From assembly GCA_021295655.1 (NCBI GenBank), contig JAGWBX010000010.1:1-43356 (forward strand): a stretch of DNA of 43,356 nucleotides, written 5' to 3'. Shown here piece by piece: positions 7,894 to 16,478 of this stretch; position 1 is the stretch's first letter; every line of letters starts with the position of its first letter. The notes beneath the pieces are model-generated. The model made no database searches, had not been told where the DNA came from, and saw only the letters and a program-made list of their open reading frames with translations. The position numbers and the translations under genes are program-made. This stretch comes from Candidatus Latescibacterota bacterium. Lineage in GTDB: Bacteria > Latescibacterota > UBA2968 > GCA-2709665.

Positions 7894-8640
7894 CTACTTC
7901 TTCTTTCTCGGCTTGATCTTGAACATGAAGTCCGCGGACCTGGACTCGCCGTCGGCAACCGTAACTTCCTGCGTCATCGTGCCGAGCCGCTCGCTCTCGT
8001 GCCACGCCTCGATCGTGTATGTGCCCGCCGGCAATCCCGTGATCTCGAATTTGCCGCCCTCGCCGCTGACGGCGAAGAACGGGTGATCCATCACGCCGAT
8101 ATAGGACTGCATCCAGGGATGCACGTCGCACTTGACCGGTACCATCACCTCGGCGTTTGCGAACGAAATCGTGGTCTTCTTCATGAACTTCGGCATCGCT
8201 TTGTTGATTTCGGCGGATTTCTGCGGCTTCGGGTGGATGTTGTGCAGCGTACCGTCGCTATTGAGCACCGTGATCGGTTGTCCCGCCCTGACGCCCATCA
8301 CGTGGGGTACATAGATACAGCCCTGCTGGTCCAGGACGGCGGGCTCGGCAGGTGCGTCGAACTTCTTGCCCTCCAGGCCCTTCTTGACGTACACGAACAC
8401 GTTGTGCAGGCCTCCGTCGTCTTCCACCACCACAACCTCGCTCCGTGCGGGCGCGGCAGTGTGCTTGCCCGCGCAGACGGGATCGGCCGCCATCTGGATT
8501 TTCTTGCGTCCCGGCTTCTTACCGCCGGGGAATTCAAGCTCTATCGTTCCGGAAACCGTGGCGCCCGCCACCACGTCGCCGGACGCAAAACAGGCGATAC
8601 CCAGGGTCATGAATGCTGTGATCAATCCGCGTCGTTTCAT
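7894..8640 (-). CDS. Secreted cupredoxin-like protein with C-terminal beta-sandwich
   Basis: A 248-aa protein with a signal peptide (residues 1-25, ending VVAGA). It contains HNVFVYV, a CIYVPHVMGVRAGQ segment, NSDGTLHNIHP and VPVKCDVHPWM, which together look like a plastocyanin-like fold with candidate copper ligands His in LHNIHP, Cys and His in CDVHPWM, and the Met after it. The C-terminal ~70 residues (GEGGKFEITGLPAGTYTIEAWHE) look like a carboxypeptidase-regulatory-type domain, and the tail is Lys/Arg-rich. It lies between the octahaem cytochrome and oxidase subunit II. A role as copper electron carrier or copper chaperone for CuA is inferred from motif and position only. Confidence 0.8.
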   Translation of the reverse strand: MKRRGLITAFMTLGIACFASGDVVAGATVSGTIELEFPGGKKPGRKKIQMAADPVCAGKHTAAPARSEVVVVEDDGGLHNVFVYVKKGLEGKKFDAPAEPAVLDQQGCIYVPHVMGVRAGQPITVLNSDGTLHNIHPKPQKSAEINKAMPKFMKKTTISFANAEVMVPVKCDVHPWMQSYIGVMDHPFFAVSGEGGKFEITGLPAGTYTIEAWHESERLGTMTQEVTVADGESRSADFMFKIKPRKKK

Positions 8641-8831
8641 CGTGTGTCCCCTCTTTTCCTGGTTGCAGTTTGCCGGCCAGCCTCCCTTTGCCCCGCGCCG
8701 GCTGACGTTCCTCTATATTTTTCAATCGCGAAGACGCCCATAGTTCCAATTATCGTTCTGTGTCCCGTCCCGGAAATATGTCACCATGCTTCCGCCGGTT
8801 CATCCCGACTCGACGGCCGAATTTCGGCGAT

Positions 8832-11800
8832 CTATTTCCGTGACGAAACACTCGTCAGCCGGGCATCCTGGTGCAAGCCGTAGATGATGTAGTCCGTGAG
8901 CGCCTGAATGACCACGTCGGCGGGCAACTCAAGAAAGCCGTCCTCAGGCTTGGCGCCCTCGGGCAGCTTCAGATAGGCGGCCATTTCCTCCGGGAGGTAG
9001 GTCATTTCGTCGCCGAAGAACGTGGGCATCTTGGTACCCGGCTGAAGCTTCTGCGGATCCCACAGCCAGTCCCTGATCCACGCGGGTTTCAACCGCTCCC
9101 GAGCCAGTTTCAGGTCCGGCGCCCAGCTTGCCGGGTCGCCCGTGGGCTTGATTTCACCCTGCTGGTGGCAGGTGAAACAGTTATAGATGTCCGCGCTGAA
9201 CAACTTTCTCGCGCCGCTCATTTCCTTTGAACTCAACCATTTATGCACAAAAGTCGCGTAAGGAAACTGCTCCTTGTCCAGACGGGAAAAATACGTGACC
9301 AGGTCAATCGCCTGCTGGTCTTCGAAACCGAACGTGGGCATGCGTACCTCGAGCCACGGACGGATGGGCTGCACGTTCTTCAGGAATGCGAAGAACCAGT
9401 CCGGCTGGACTTTGCTGCCCTCGCCGTTCAGCGACGGCGGCACGTAGCCCACGGCGTCTGACGCGGAGACTTCCTCGGCGCCGTATGCCTTCACCAGTGG
9501 ATCCTGGATGGCCCCGCCCTGATTCTCCACAACGTGGCACCCCTGGCAATTCCTGTCGTACACCAGCCAGCGGCCCTTCTCGATATCGACTTCATCGGGG
9601 GACAGACGCTTGACCGCGTCGGTGCCCGCCTGACTCCTGCTCAGGCTCAGCAGCGCCGCCGTCACCGCGTGCGCGTCGTCGTCGCTCAGGCCGAACTGGG
9701 GCATACGCAACTTGTCGTCGTACTGCTTCACCTTGCCCTTGTCGAAGACCCGGGGCTGTTTGAGCTTTTTGAAGAACCAGTCGTGCCGGGTATAGGGAAT
9801 GGCGTCCGGATCGGTGTTGTAGGCGCCCGGTTTCCTGGCCAGCAGACCGAAGTCCAGCTTGTCAACGTCCTTGCTGCCTTCTTCGGTCAGTTCCGTGCCG
9901 ATGGGTTGCGCGTCTTCGAACCCGGGGATGAGGTGGCAGCCGAAACAGCCCTGGCGTGAGATGATCTTTTCGCCCAGCCAGATGTCCCGCTCGTGGCTCG
10001 ACATCTGAGCCAGTTGCGCCTTCGCGGTCTTCACCGGCAGCCGGCCTCGCAAATAGTTCAGCACCAGATCGTCGCGCACCTGCGGGTCCGCCGGCGCCGC
10101 CTGCCGGGCTTCAAACTCGGTATTCCGACGGGTGAGCAGATAGGCCGTGATGTCCGCCGCCTCCCGGTCGGTCAGGCGCAGATTCGGCATGCGGGTATCC
10201 GGGAAATAGGCCGTGGGATCCTTCAGCCACGCGAAAAGCCATCCCGCGGACAGCTTGCTGCCCACGTCGTTCAGGTTCGGGCCGAAATTCCGCAGCCCGT
10301 ACTCCTGGCCCAACCTGTCGTCCGCACCCACCACGTGGCACGCTTTACAGCCCACCATTTCGACCAGACGCTCGCCGCGGCCGGCATCGCCCTGAACCGG
10401 CGGCGGGGGGTATTCGGGCCGTTCGGACTTGTCGAAGATATACGTCACAACGGCGTTGACCGCGGCGGTATTGCGCGCGATATCCTCAGGACCGCTCACG
10501 TTGGCCAGATCGAAAATCTTGGGCATCTTTGTGGATGGCCGGAACCCCTTGGGATCCCGCACCCACTTTATGGTCCAATCCCGGTCCAGCTTGCCTGCCG
10601 CTTTTCGCAGGTCCGGCCCCACCCTCCGCAGATCCTGCAGGGTATGTTTCGCGATTTTATGGCAGCCCTGACAACCCAGCGTGCGAACGAGATGGATGCC
10701 GCGATTCAGCCGGTCCGCCTCCGGTACGTCCACTACGCCGGCGTGGCATTGGGCGCACGTGGCTTCCACGTACCGGCCGGGCAGCATCGGGTGGTCCCAA
10801 TATTTCATCTTCTTCCAGCCGTACAGCTTTTTCCAGCGGGCAGCCTCGACGTCGTCGCTGGGCGTATGGGCCGTATTCTTGAACGTAACGCCCCGGTCGC
10901 GGCCAAGATGACAGGTGGTGCACCCGGACTCGTCGATGGGATGGGGCGAGCCGCTGCTCAGGAAGAGGTCCAGTCTCGGATGCGTGGCGAACGCCCTGGT
11001 GCGTCCAAGCCGGACGTCATCGTCCGCGTAGACCGTCTCCATGTAATCCCTGAGTGTTACATCCCGGAACCAGCCGGTTTCCGGATCGAGTTCGTAACCC
11101 GGTCGATCGATGTTCACGTGGCACGTTGTACAGCGGTCCACCCGGGGAACCCGGGTAAAATTGAGTTCGTTCCTCAGGTCCGCCAGTACGACCTGCCGCA
11201 CCTTTATGGAAGGATCGATAAAGTCCACCATCGGCAGGTTTCGGAACACATTGGGAAAACTGGGGACGAGACCCGTCAGCTTGCGCCTCAGGTTATTCTC
11301 ATCCTTACGCAAAGTGCGCCGCCTGGACTCGAGCCCCTGACGCTGCCCTGCAACCTCGTCGATGATCTTCTGCTGCACCGCCTGCTTTTCCTCCACGGCC
11401 TCCCTGGCCAGACGGAACTCGTAGATACGGGCTTCCATGGCCTCCATCTCGGCCTTTTTCTCTGCCGCCGTATCGTCACGTCCGGCTTTGGCCGCGTCTT
11501 CGAACTCAAACTTGACCACGTCGTACTGCGCTTTCTCGAATTTCAGCTTCTGATCGGCGCTGTACCAATCCGCCTGCGTGAGCCGTTTCAACTCGGTCGT
11601 CGCCGCATCGAATCGTTCCTGGTGCGCCTGTATCGCCGCCTCGATCCCCTTGAGTTCCTCCTCGATTTCCGTCAGCGCGTCCTGATCCACGTTCTGCTGC
11701 GCCAGCTCGATGTCCGCTTCGGTCTTGTAGGCCTCGAGCGTCATCGCTTCCTTCTGGATGCCCTTCCACTCGCGGTCGTAGTCGTCCCAGACCATCCACA

Positions 11801-11897
11801 GCACGGCAAGGACCAGCACCACACTGGACAGGGCGAAAACCATATTCATTGTGTCTACATTGTAGACGAAGTCTCTAAAGCGCTTCGGCTCATTCAT
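8832..11897 (-). CDS. Membrane-anchored octahaem cytochrome c with coiled-coil stalk
   Basis: A 1021-aa protein with one N-terminal helix (about 17-38), a long charged predicted coiled coil (about 45-210) and eight CXXCH haem sites at 256, 326, 381, 409, 517, 651, 784 and 907. Haems 4-8 are each followed by an (R/K)MP sequence (Met458, 570, 732, 853, 957), the usual Met ligand of class I cytochrome c, so the C-terminal part reads as five tandem monohaem domains. Haems 1-3 are spaced differently and probably have His ligands. ATG at 11897 is chosen over a GTG 19 codons upstream because GGAG lies seven bases before it. It follows the cytochrome b genes and precedes the oxidase genes, so it probably replaces cytochrome c1/c and wires the two complexes. 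Confidence 0.93.
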   Translation of the reverse strand: MNEPKRFRDFVYNVDTMNMVFALSSVVLVLAVLWMVWDDYDREWKGIQKEAMTLEAYKTEADIELAQQNVDQDALTEIEEELKGIEAAIQAHQERFDAATTELKRLTQADWYSADQKLKFEKAQYDVVKFEFEDAAKAGRDDTAAEKKAEMEAMEARIYEFRLAREAVEEKQAVQQKIIDEVAGQRQGLESRRRTLRKDENNLRRKLTGLVPSFPNVFRNLPMVDFIDPSIKVRQVVLADLRNELNFTRVPRVDRCTTCHVNIDRPGYELDPETGWFRDVTLRDYMETVYADDDVRLGRTRAFATHPRLDLFLSSGSPHPIDESGCTTCHLGRDRGVTFKNTAHTPSDDVEAARWKKLYGWKKMKYWDHPMLPGRYVEATCAQCHAGVVDVPEADRLNRGIHLVRTLGCQGCHKIAKHTLQDLRRVGPDLRKAAGKLDRDWTIKWVRDPKGFRPSTKMPKIFDLANVSGPEDIARNTAAVNAVVTYIFDKSERPEYPPPPVQGDAGRGERLVEMVGCKACHVVGADDRLGQEYGLRNFGPNLNDVGSKLSAGWLFAWLKDPTAYFPDTRMPNLRLTDREAADITAYLLTRRNTEFEARQAAPADPQVRDDLVLNYLRGRLPVKTAKAQLAQMSSHERDIWLGEKIISRQGCFGCHLIPGFEDAQPIGTELTEEGSKDVDKLDFGLLARKPGAYNTDPDAIPYTRHDWFFKKLKQPRVFDKGKVKQYDDKLRMPQFGLSDDDAHAVTAALLSLSRSQAGTDAVKRLSPDEVDIEKGRWLVYDRNCQGCHVVENQGGAIQDPLVKAYGAEEVSASDAVGYVPPSLNGEGSKVQPDWFFAFLKNVQPIRPWLEVRMPTFGFEDQQAIDLVTYFSRLDKEQFPYATFVHKWLSSKEMSGARKLFSADIYNCFTCHQQGEIKPTGDPASWAPDLKLARERLKPAWIRDWLWDPQKLQPGTKMPTFFGDEMTYLPEEMAAYLKLPEGAKPEDGFLELPADVVIQALTDYIIYGLHQDARLTSVSSRK

Positions 11898-12009
11898 CGG
11901 ACGGCTCCAGGGAGGCGGCGCGCGCCCGAACACCGGACGCGCCACGCAACCCACCCCTTCACTTAATGCGCACCTTGCTGCTGCGGCGCCGGAAAATCAA
12001 AAAAGTCCC

Positions 12010-13086
12010 TCAGATATTGAAGAAATATTCCGGAATGGCGACGATGTATTTCAGATTGAAAAGCCAGCGAAGCAACATCTTTATGGGGAGGGCAACCATG
12101 CAGAGGAAGAAGAAAATCATCACGCTATAGCGTGCGAATCCCATGTTCTTGTAGAATTCCTTGAACACCGTTTGCGCAAGTAAAGGCGGCGGTATCAAAA
12201 AGTACAGGATAACCAGCAGGAACCCCCATATCTCACGCGTCAACCAGAAGGATGGCAAACCCGTACCCAGCCACTGGACGTAGATGTATTCGGACAGATT
12301 GACGTTGACCAGCGCTTCCAGCTTGTGTACGTCCCAGAATTCGTACGGTCCGAAAAAGTTCCAGTTCTGGCCGCGCAGAAACGTACCGATCATGATCAGG
12401 ACCACCCACAGCACCACAAAGCCGAACAGAAAAACCGTTATAGCGAACCGGCGTTCCCTGAACGTGTAGTAGCCGAGCCCCTTGGGATTCCGGTCCATAT
12501 ACGGAATGGCCATGAGGCCCACGATGACAAGGGTGGGAAGGACAACCCCGGCGATCCATGGATCGTAATACACGAGCATTTCCTGAAGGCCGAGGAAATA
12601 CCATGGCGCCTTGGAAGGATTGGGGGTTTTCGCGGGGTTGGCCGGCTCTTCGATGGGCGCCTTGATGATCACGGACCAGAGAATCAGGAAGACCGTGGCA
12701 AGGGTCAGGCAGATCAACTCCGTGTAGACCAGATGGGGCCACGTGAGGACCTTTTCCTTGAATTCGGCCTTCTCGATCGGCCCTTCGCCCCGTGCGATTC
12801 GTTCGTCGTTGTCGTATCCCTGTTTCAGGCTGTACCAGACAAAGAAACCCACCAGGAACAGCAGCATGACAATGGGGATATTGTCACCCTTGGTCACAAT
12901 GATGCGAAAATTCTCATCCTGAAAACTCACAAGGAAAAACACGATCGAGGCGATCAGGGCGGGGAGGCCGAACCGGACCGTCCATACCCAGCGGGTCCGC
13001 AAAGCCAGAATAAAGAGAACGGCAAACAGCGGCATGAAATATTCTGGCGTGAGAAGCCAGTTGACGAATCCCTTCAGAACATCCAT
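12010..13086 (-). CDS. Cytochrome b C-terminal subunit (subunit IV-like, extended)
   Basis: Holds the quinol-oxidation side of a split, b6f-like cytochrome b. The Qo motif appears as PSKAPWYFLGLQE (Pro161-Phe164), the KAPWYF variant of PEWY. The 358 aa are twice the length of a plain subunit IV: three extra hydrophobic helices with a charged loop precede the motif, and additional helices follow the usual three. No haem-binding CXXCH is present. It starts about 45 bp after the b6-type gene and is followed by the octahaem cytochrome. The extra helices may anchor the multihaem protein or oxidase; that is inference. Confidence 0.92.
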   Translation of the reverse strand: MDVLKGFVNWLLTPEYFMPLFAVLFILALRTRWVWTVRFGLPALIASIVFFLVSFQDENFRIIVTKGDNIPIVMLLFLVGFFVWYSLKQGYDNDERIARGEGPIEKAEFKEKVLTWPHLVYTELICLTLATVFLILWSVIIKAPIEEPANPAKTPNPSKAPWYFLGLQEMLVYYDPWIAGVVLPTLVIVGLMAIPYMDRNPKGLGYYTFRERRFAITVFLFGFVVLWVVLIMIGTFLRGQNWNFFGPYEFWDVHKLEALVNVNLSEYIYVQWLGTGLPSFWLTREIWGFLLVILYFLIPPPLLAQTVFKEFYKNMGFARYSVMIFFFLCMVALPIKMLLRWLFNLKYIVAIPEYFFNI

Positions 13087-13131
13087 CGTCTTCCTCGGTG
13101 AATCTTCAGATCTGCAACGTGGAGGCCGTAC

Positions 13132-13917
13132 CTACATTGGTCCGGAAATACCGCCGTCCTTTCGGACCCGCCAGAAGTGGACGGCCATCAGGACAGCCGC
13201 AACGAACGGGATGAACAGACAATGCAGGACATAAAACCTCAATAGAGCGCCTTCCCCGACAAACCGGCCCCCCAGCAGCGCAAATCTGGCGTCGTCGCCG
13301 GCGTGCACCAGATTGATGTCGCCAAGTACCAGAAACGCCGCACCCGGCCCTTCGTGACCGAGAAACGGGGTTGCCCGCGCCATATTCGATCCTACCGTAA
13401 TCGCCCAGATGGCCAGCTGATCCCAGGGCAAAAGGTACCCGGTAAAGCTCAACAGCAACGTCAGGAGAAGCAGAATGACGCCGATCGCCCAGTTGAATTC
13501 CCGGGGAGGTTTATAAGAACCCGTCATAAATACGCGCAACATGTGCAGCCAGACCGTAATCACCATCGCGTGGGCGCCCCACCGGTGAATCTCCCGCATG
13601 ATACCCAGCGGCACCTGTTCGCCCAGGTCGATAATGTCGGTATAGGCGTATTCGAGTGTGGGCCGGTAGTAGAACATGAGCAGAATGCCGGTGATGGTCT
13701 CGATCAGGAAGATAAAAAACGTGAGCCCGCCCATGCACCACGTGTAGCGCACCCTGATTCCCGACTTCGGGGTCCGAACGGGATGCAGATGAAGGAATAC
13801 GTTCGTCAACACCACCTGCGCCCGGCCGCGTTCGTCTCTCGGCACATCGTGCCGGAAGATGGACTTCCAGATTTGAGAGCGTTTTGTCCGGTCCAGGAGG
13901 CCGGAAATCTTCGGCAT
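13132..13917 (-). CDS. Cytochrome b, b6-type N-terminal subunit
   Basis: Four-helix haem subunit of the bc complex. The ligands are His111/His125 and His232/His247. The 14- and 15-residue spacings match cytochrome b6 rather than mitochondrial-type cytochrome b, whose second pair is one residue closer. Cys61 (TWCMGG) aligns with Cys35 of chloroplast b6, which binds the extra haem c_n, so a third covalent haem is likely. The C-terminus GGISGP is also b6-like. A loop of about 20 residues between helices C and D (around 185-218) is longer than in plant b6. The 261 aa fit the split form, with the remainder in the next gene. Confidence 0.94.
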   Translation of the reverse strand: MPKISGLLDRTKRSQIWKSIFRHDVPRDERGRAQVVLTNVFLHLHPVRTPKSGIRVRYTWCMGGLTFFIFLIETITGILLMFYYRPTLEYAYTDIIDLGEQVPLGIMREIHRWGAHAMVITVWLHMLRVFMTGSYKPPREFNWAIGVILLLLTLLLSFTGYLLPWDQLAIWAITVGSNMARATPFLGHEGPGAAFLVLGDINLVHAGDDARFALLGGRFVGEGALLRFYVLHCLFIPFVAAVLMAVHFWRVRKDGGISGPM

Positions 13918-13979
13918 ACCGTATTCTCCAGATTATACCGCTATTGTACCGCTATGCTGAAACTGACAATAAGACGCCC

Positions 13980-14173
13980 TAACAGCCCGTTGAAAAAGCC
14001 CATCCGGGCTACCTGCCTGTGCGGTGCACGCAGACAGGCGGCCGGCTCTCGTGGCCGAATTACTGCGTTGCGCTCCCTCGCCGAATCCCCGGAGTCGACT
14101 CGGTCGTGCGCCTTGTCTTCAGCCACGTTGACTCGGCCTCGCCTAAAGAGCGACTTTATCAACGGACTGCTAA
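13980..14173. mobile_element. MITE-like element, copy 1 (194 bp, terminal inverted repeats)
   Basis: The left end carries CAGCCCGTTGAAAAAGCCC (from 13983) and the right end, read on the other strand, carries CAGTCCGTTGATAAAGTCG, matching at 15 of 19 positions. An internal imperfect hairpin GCCTGTGCG...CGCAGACAGGC lies at about 14013-14040. It encodes no transposase and occupies most of the 288-bp gap between the Rieske stop and the cytochrome b start. A second, partial copy is at 25365-25457. The family of its driving transposase cannot be named from this window. Confidence 0.7.
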
Positions 14174-14205
14174 GGGGCGATTCCGCCGCCCGCGTTCCTT
14201 CCGGA

Positions 14206-15138
14206 TCAGATCCGCAAAAAGGACTCCGGGTTGTCCCAGTGCCCCTTCTCGTATTGGAATTTCCGTGTCTTGTCGACCAGTACCTGGCCGTCTTCGGCAA
14301 GTACGATGCGCGCCCTTTCAAGCGGACGCGGCGCCGGGCCCTCGAAGTTGATGCCCGACATATAAAAGCCGCTGCCGTGACAGGGACATTTGAATTTCTG
14401 CTCGTTGCCCAGCCAGTTGGGAGTACAACCCAGATGCGTGCAGACCGAAATGAGCGCGAACATGTCCTGCGTGGACTTGACAATCCAGACGCTGAACTTG
14501 TCTTTCCAGCGTTCGTCCACGCCCAGGTCGTAATCTTCCGCAAATCCGATCTTGAAAGACTGAGGCGGCTCGAACAGCACATTCGGAAAGAGAAAGCGCC
14601 CGAATCCCAGGAGTCCCGCCGCCGACGCGGCCGCAAAAGACGCCCAGGCCAGGGTCAGCCAGGTGAAAAACCCGCGGCGGGTGGTCATGCCGCCTTCGGC
14701 GACGGTCTGCGTTCGTTCGGGCCCGGGCCGGATGGCGGGGGGCGCCGGAGACGTCTGTACGATCACGCGCTCCGCGGCCGGCTCATCGGTTTTCTGCGTT
14801 AACGCTCGCGCCGCGGCGGCGCGGTCTGCGGTGGACGCGGCCTTTCTGGCCGGCGCGCCCGACGGCGCTGCTTTGCCGCCCCCGCGAGCCTTGCGCATCA
14901 ATTCGGCCTTTGCCTTTGCGCGGGCGACGCGGTCCTGGATCTCGTCCAGCGACGAGAGATCCACTTCGGCGGCCCCGGAATCGTCCCCCGATTCCACCGG
15001 GGCCGGCGCGGAAGCTTCATCGGCCGGCGCCGCGGCGGCCTCACGGGCCTTGCGCAACGCCTCCGCCTTGGCCTTCGCTCTGGCCACCCGATCCGGAATC
15101 TCGTCGAATTCCGACAGGTCGATTTTCTCGTCCGACAT
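14206..15138 (-). CDS. Rieske iron-sulphur protein with duplicated N-terminal module
   Basis: [2Fe-2S] subunit of the bc complex. Cluster residues are Cys233/His235 in CTHLGC and Cys251/His254 in CPCHGSGF, with Cys238 and Cys253 placed for the stabilising disulphide. A twin-arginine-like TTRRGFF (152-158) precedes the single helix (about 157-184). Everything up to Met151 is extra compared with ordinary Rieske proteins: two copies of a charged module at 6-32 and 59-85, each containing DRVARAKAKAE, joined by Ala/Pro/Asp-rich linkers. The same module begins the ferredoxin-like protein at 16.5 kb. ATG at 15138 is chosen over a TTG upstream; 310 aa. Confidence 0.95.
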   Translation of the reverse strand: MSDEKIDLSEFDEIPDRVARAKAKAEALRKAREAAAAPADEASAPAPVESGDDSGAAEVDLSSLDEIQDRVARAKAKAELMRKARGGGKAAPSGAPARKAASTADRAAAARALTQKTDEPAAERVIVQTSPAPPAIRPGPERTQTVAEGGMTTRRGFFTWLTLAWASFAAASAAGLLGFGRFLFPNVLFEPPQSFKIGFAEDYDLGVDERWKDKFSVWIVKSTQDMFALISVCTHLGCTPNWLGNEQKFKCPCHGSGFYMSGINFEGPAPRPLERARIVLAEDGQVLVDKTRKFQYEKGHWDNPESFLRI

Positions 15139-15261
15139 GGTATACCCCAGCAAACGGCCAGGCAATCCGGGATCGGAAACGCGTCAGGTCTGGATAATAT
15201 ATAATATAAGTAAAATAAATGCCGGAAATTGCATCATTTACAGCGCAAAATACACCGGGCC

Positions 15262-15290
15262 AATATATCCAAACCACCCCGGAATGTCAA
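15262..15290 (-). promoter_or_regulatory. Sigma70-like promoter of the Rieske/cytochrome b operon
   Basis: On the minus strand, TTGACA (15290-15285), a 17-bp spacer and TATATT (15267-15262). The predicted transcript would start near 15255 and carry a leader of about 115 nt before the Rieske ATG. The leader is AT-rich at 15190-15240. This is the best candidate start for the long respiratory transcript. Confidence 0.7.
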
Positions 15291-15328
15291 GCGGGATTTT
15301 CTCCATATTCGCACCTTGCGGACGCATA

Positions 15329-15368
15329 GAAAAAGGGACCCTGCACACGCCCGTCCTTGCCGGATCCC
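15329..15368 (-). terminator. Possible terminator after the HEAT-repeat gene
   Basis: On the minus strand GGGATCC pairs with GGGTCCC (plus-strand arms 15362-15368 and 15335-15341; one G-T pair), with a 20-nt loop and a TTTTTCT tail. It falls between the HEAT-repeat stop and the Rieske promoter, a sensible place for a boundary. The stem is short and the loop long, so it is only moderately convincing. Confidence 0.45.
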
Positions 15369-15396
15369 GCGCTGCAATTCCATCGTCTCAAACCGC

Positions 15397-16305
15397 TCAT
15401 TTCTCTTCCCAGCCGGTCAGAACTTCAATGGCCGCCTGTCGGACCTGCAAATCCTGGTCCTGATTACGTAGGCGCTGAAGCGCGGGGGCCAGCGACGTCG
15501 CGTTGAGCATGCCCACGGCCCTGATCGTTTCGACCAGGATATTGCGCCGCCCCTCACCGCTTATCCGATCGAACCCTTCCAGATATCCGGGGCTCAACAT
15601 CTCTCCCAACACCTCCAGACCCGCGTTATTTCCCGCGCCGGCCAACTGCAGGGCGGCGTTCCAGCGCACGTCCGGCGCACGGTCGTGAAGCGCCTGTTCC
15701 AGCGCCGGCGGCGTGAGAGGATCGTCCAGTCCTCCAAGGGCGTATACCGCGGCCTTGCGCAGTCCCGAATCGTCGTTCGACGCAATCCTGATCAGGTGCG
15801 GCACGGCGGCGGGATCTCCCTGCGCCCTCAGCGAGAACATCGCGTTGATCCGGGTTTCATCGTCCGGGTCATCCAGCGCGGCGATCAGAACGCCAACGAG
15901 TTCGGGATCCCGCACCCTTCCCATGGCCGCGGCCAGAAAGCGCCTGACGCGCGGGTCGTCCGACCGGGAAGCCTCGAACACCCGGATCAACTCTCCGACG
16001 AACCTGCGGCCTATCCGGCCTTCGCGCTGTTCCTGATCCAGCACGGTGGCAAGTTCGTACGCGGCCTGCCACCGACTGTTGATTCCGCCCACGCGAATCG
16101 TATTGAGATAGTCCTCGGCCGTCTTTCGCTCAACCGTCAACAGCCCCAATCCCAGGTATATCGCAAGCCCGACCAGAATGATCGCCACGGGAAAAATGAC
16201 GAATTGCGAGACCAGTCTCGCCCGGGAGACGTCCGCGTCGGAAACCGGAGCGGTGGCGTCTTCGGCGATTTTTCTGAGTTCCTCTTCGTGAGACGGTTGG
16301 TCCAT
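15397..16305 (-). CDS. HEAT-repeat membrane protein
   Basis: A 302-aa protein with a cytoplasmic acidic N-terminus, one helix at about 32-56 and then tandem HEAT/PBS-lyase-like repeats to the end, for example DPRVRRFLAAAMGRVRD, DDETRINAMFSLRAQGD and DSGLRKAAVYALGGLDD. Such repeats form scaffolds for protein contact; no catalytic residues are visible. It is transcribed away from the ferredoxin-like gene and towards the Rieske gene, with an AGAGG ribosome site and its own strong promoter. A role in assembling or holding the respiratory complex is plausible from position but not shown. Confidence 0.85.
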   Translation of the reverse strand: MDQPSHEEELRKIAEDATAPVSDADVSRARLVSQFVIFPVAIILVGLAIYLGLGLLTVERKTAEDYLNTIRVGGINSRWQAAYELATVLDQEQREGRIGRRFVGELIRVFEASRSDDPRVRRFLAAAMGRVRDPELVGVLIAALDDPDDETRINAMFSLRAQGDPAAVPHLIRIASNDDSGLRKAAVYALGGLDDPLTPPALEQALHDRAPDVRWNAALQLAGAGNNAGLEVLGEMLSPGYLEGFDRISGEGRRNILVETIRAVGMLNATSLAPALQRLRNQDQDLQVRQAAIEVLTGWEEK

Positions 16306-16374
16306 TCGACATCCTCTGTTTCAATAAACGCCTGCTGTTTCCATTTCGATCCGATCCGCAGGAACACGCGGTCC

Positions 16375-16404
16375 AATATAACCAGAGGCCGCACGCGCTG
16401 TCAA
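16375..16404 (-). promoter_or_regulatory. Sigma70-like promoter of the HEAT-repeat gene
   Basis: On the minus strand TTGACA (16404-16399), an 18-bp spacer, then TATATT (16380-16375). The transcript would start near 16368, about 60 nt before the ATG at 16305. It diverges from the promoter at 16450-16478, leaving only 45 bp between the two -35 boxes, so a shared regulator could act on both. Confidence 0.65.
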
Positions 16405-16449
16405 GATCGGTGTCCTGTCCCGGAGTTTGCACGGCCGGCTCCTTCCTCC

Positions 16450-16478
16450 TTGACAACGCGTGAGAAAGACCTTATTTT
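16450..16478 (+). promoter_or_regulatory. Sigma70-like promoter of the ferredoxin-like gene
   Basis: TTGACA at 16450-16455, a 17-bp spacer and TATTTT at 16473-16478. The expected start near 16485 lies about 50 nt before the GTG at 16536. It is back to back with the HEAT-gene promoter. Confidence 0.68.

Noticed and set aside
9993..11966. A 657-codon open frame on the plus strand opposite the octahaem cytochrome
   Set aside because: It is antisense to a gene with eight CXXCH motifs. High GC makes long antisense frames common, and its translation shows no domain.
13941..14636. A 231-codon minus frame ending in a peptide also seen at 25357-25935 (ACLRAPHRQ, ARMGFFNGL)
   Set aside because: The shared peptide comes from the repeated MITE-like DNA at 13980 and 25365, and both frames overlap real genes in other frames. 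It is not a shared protein domain.
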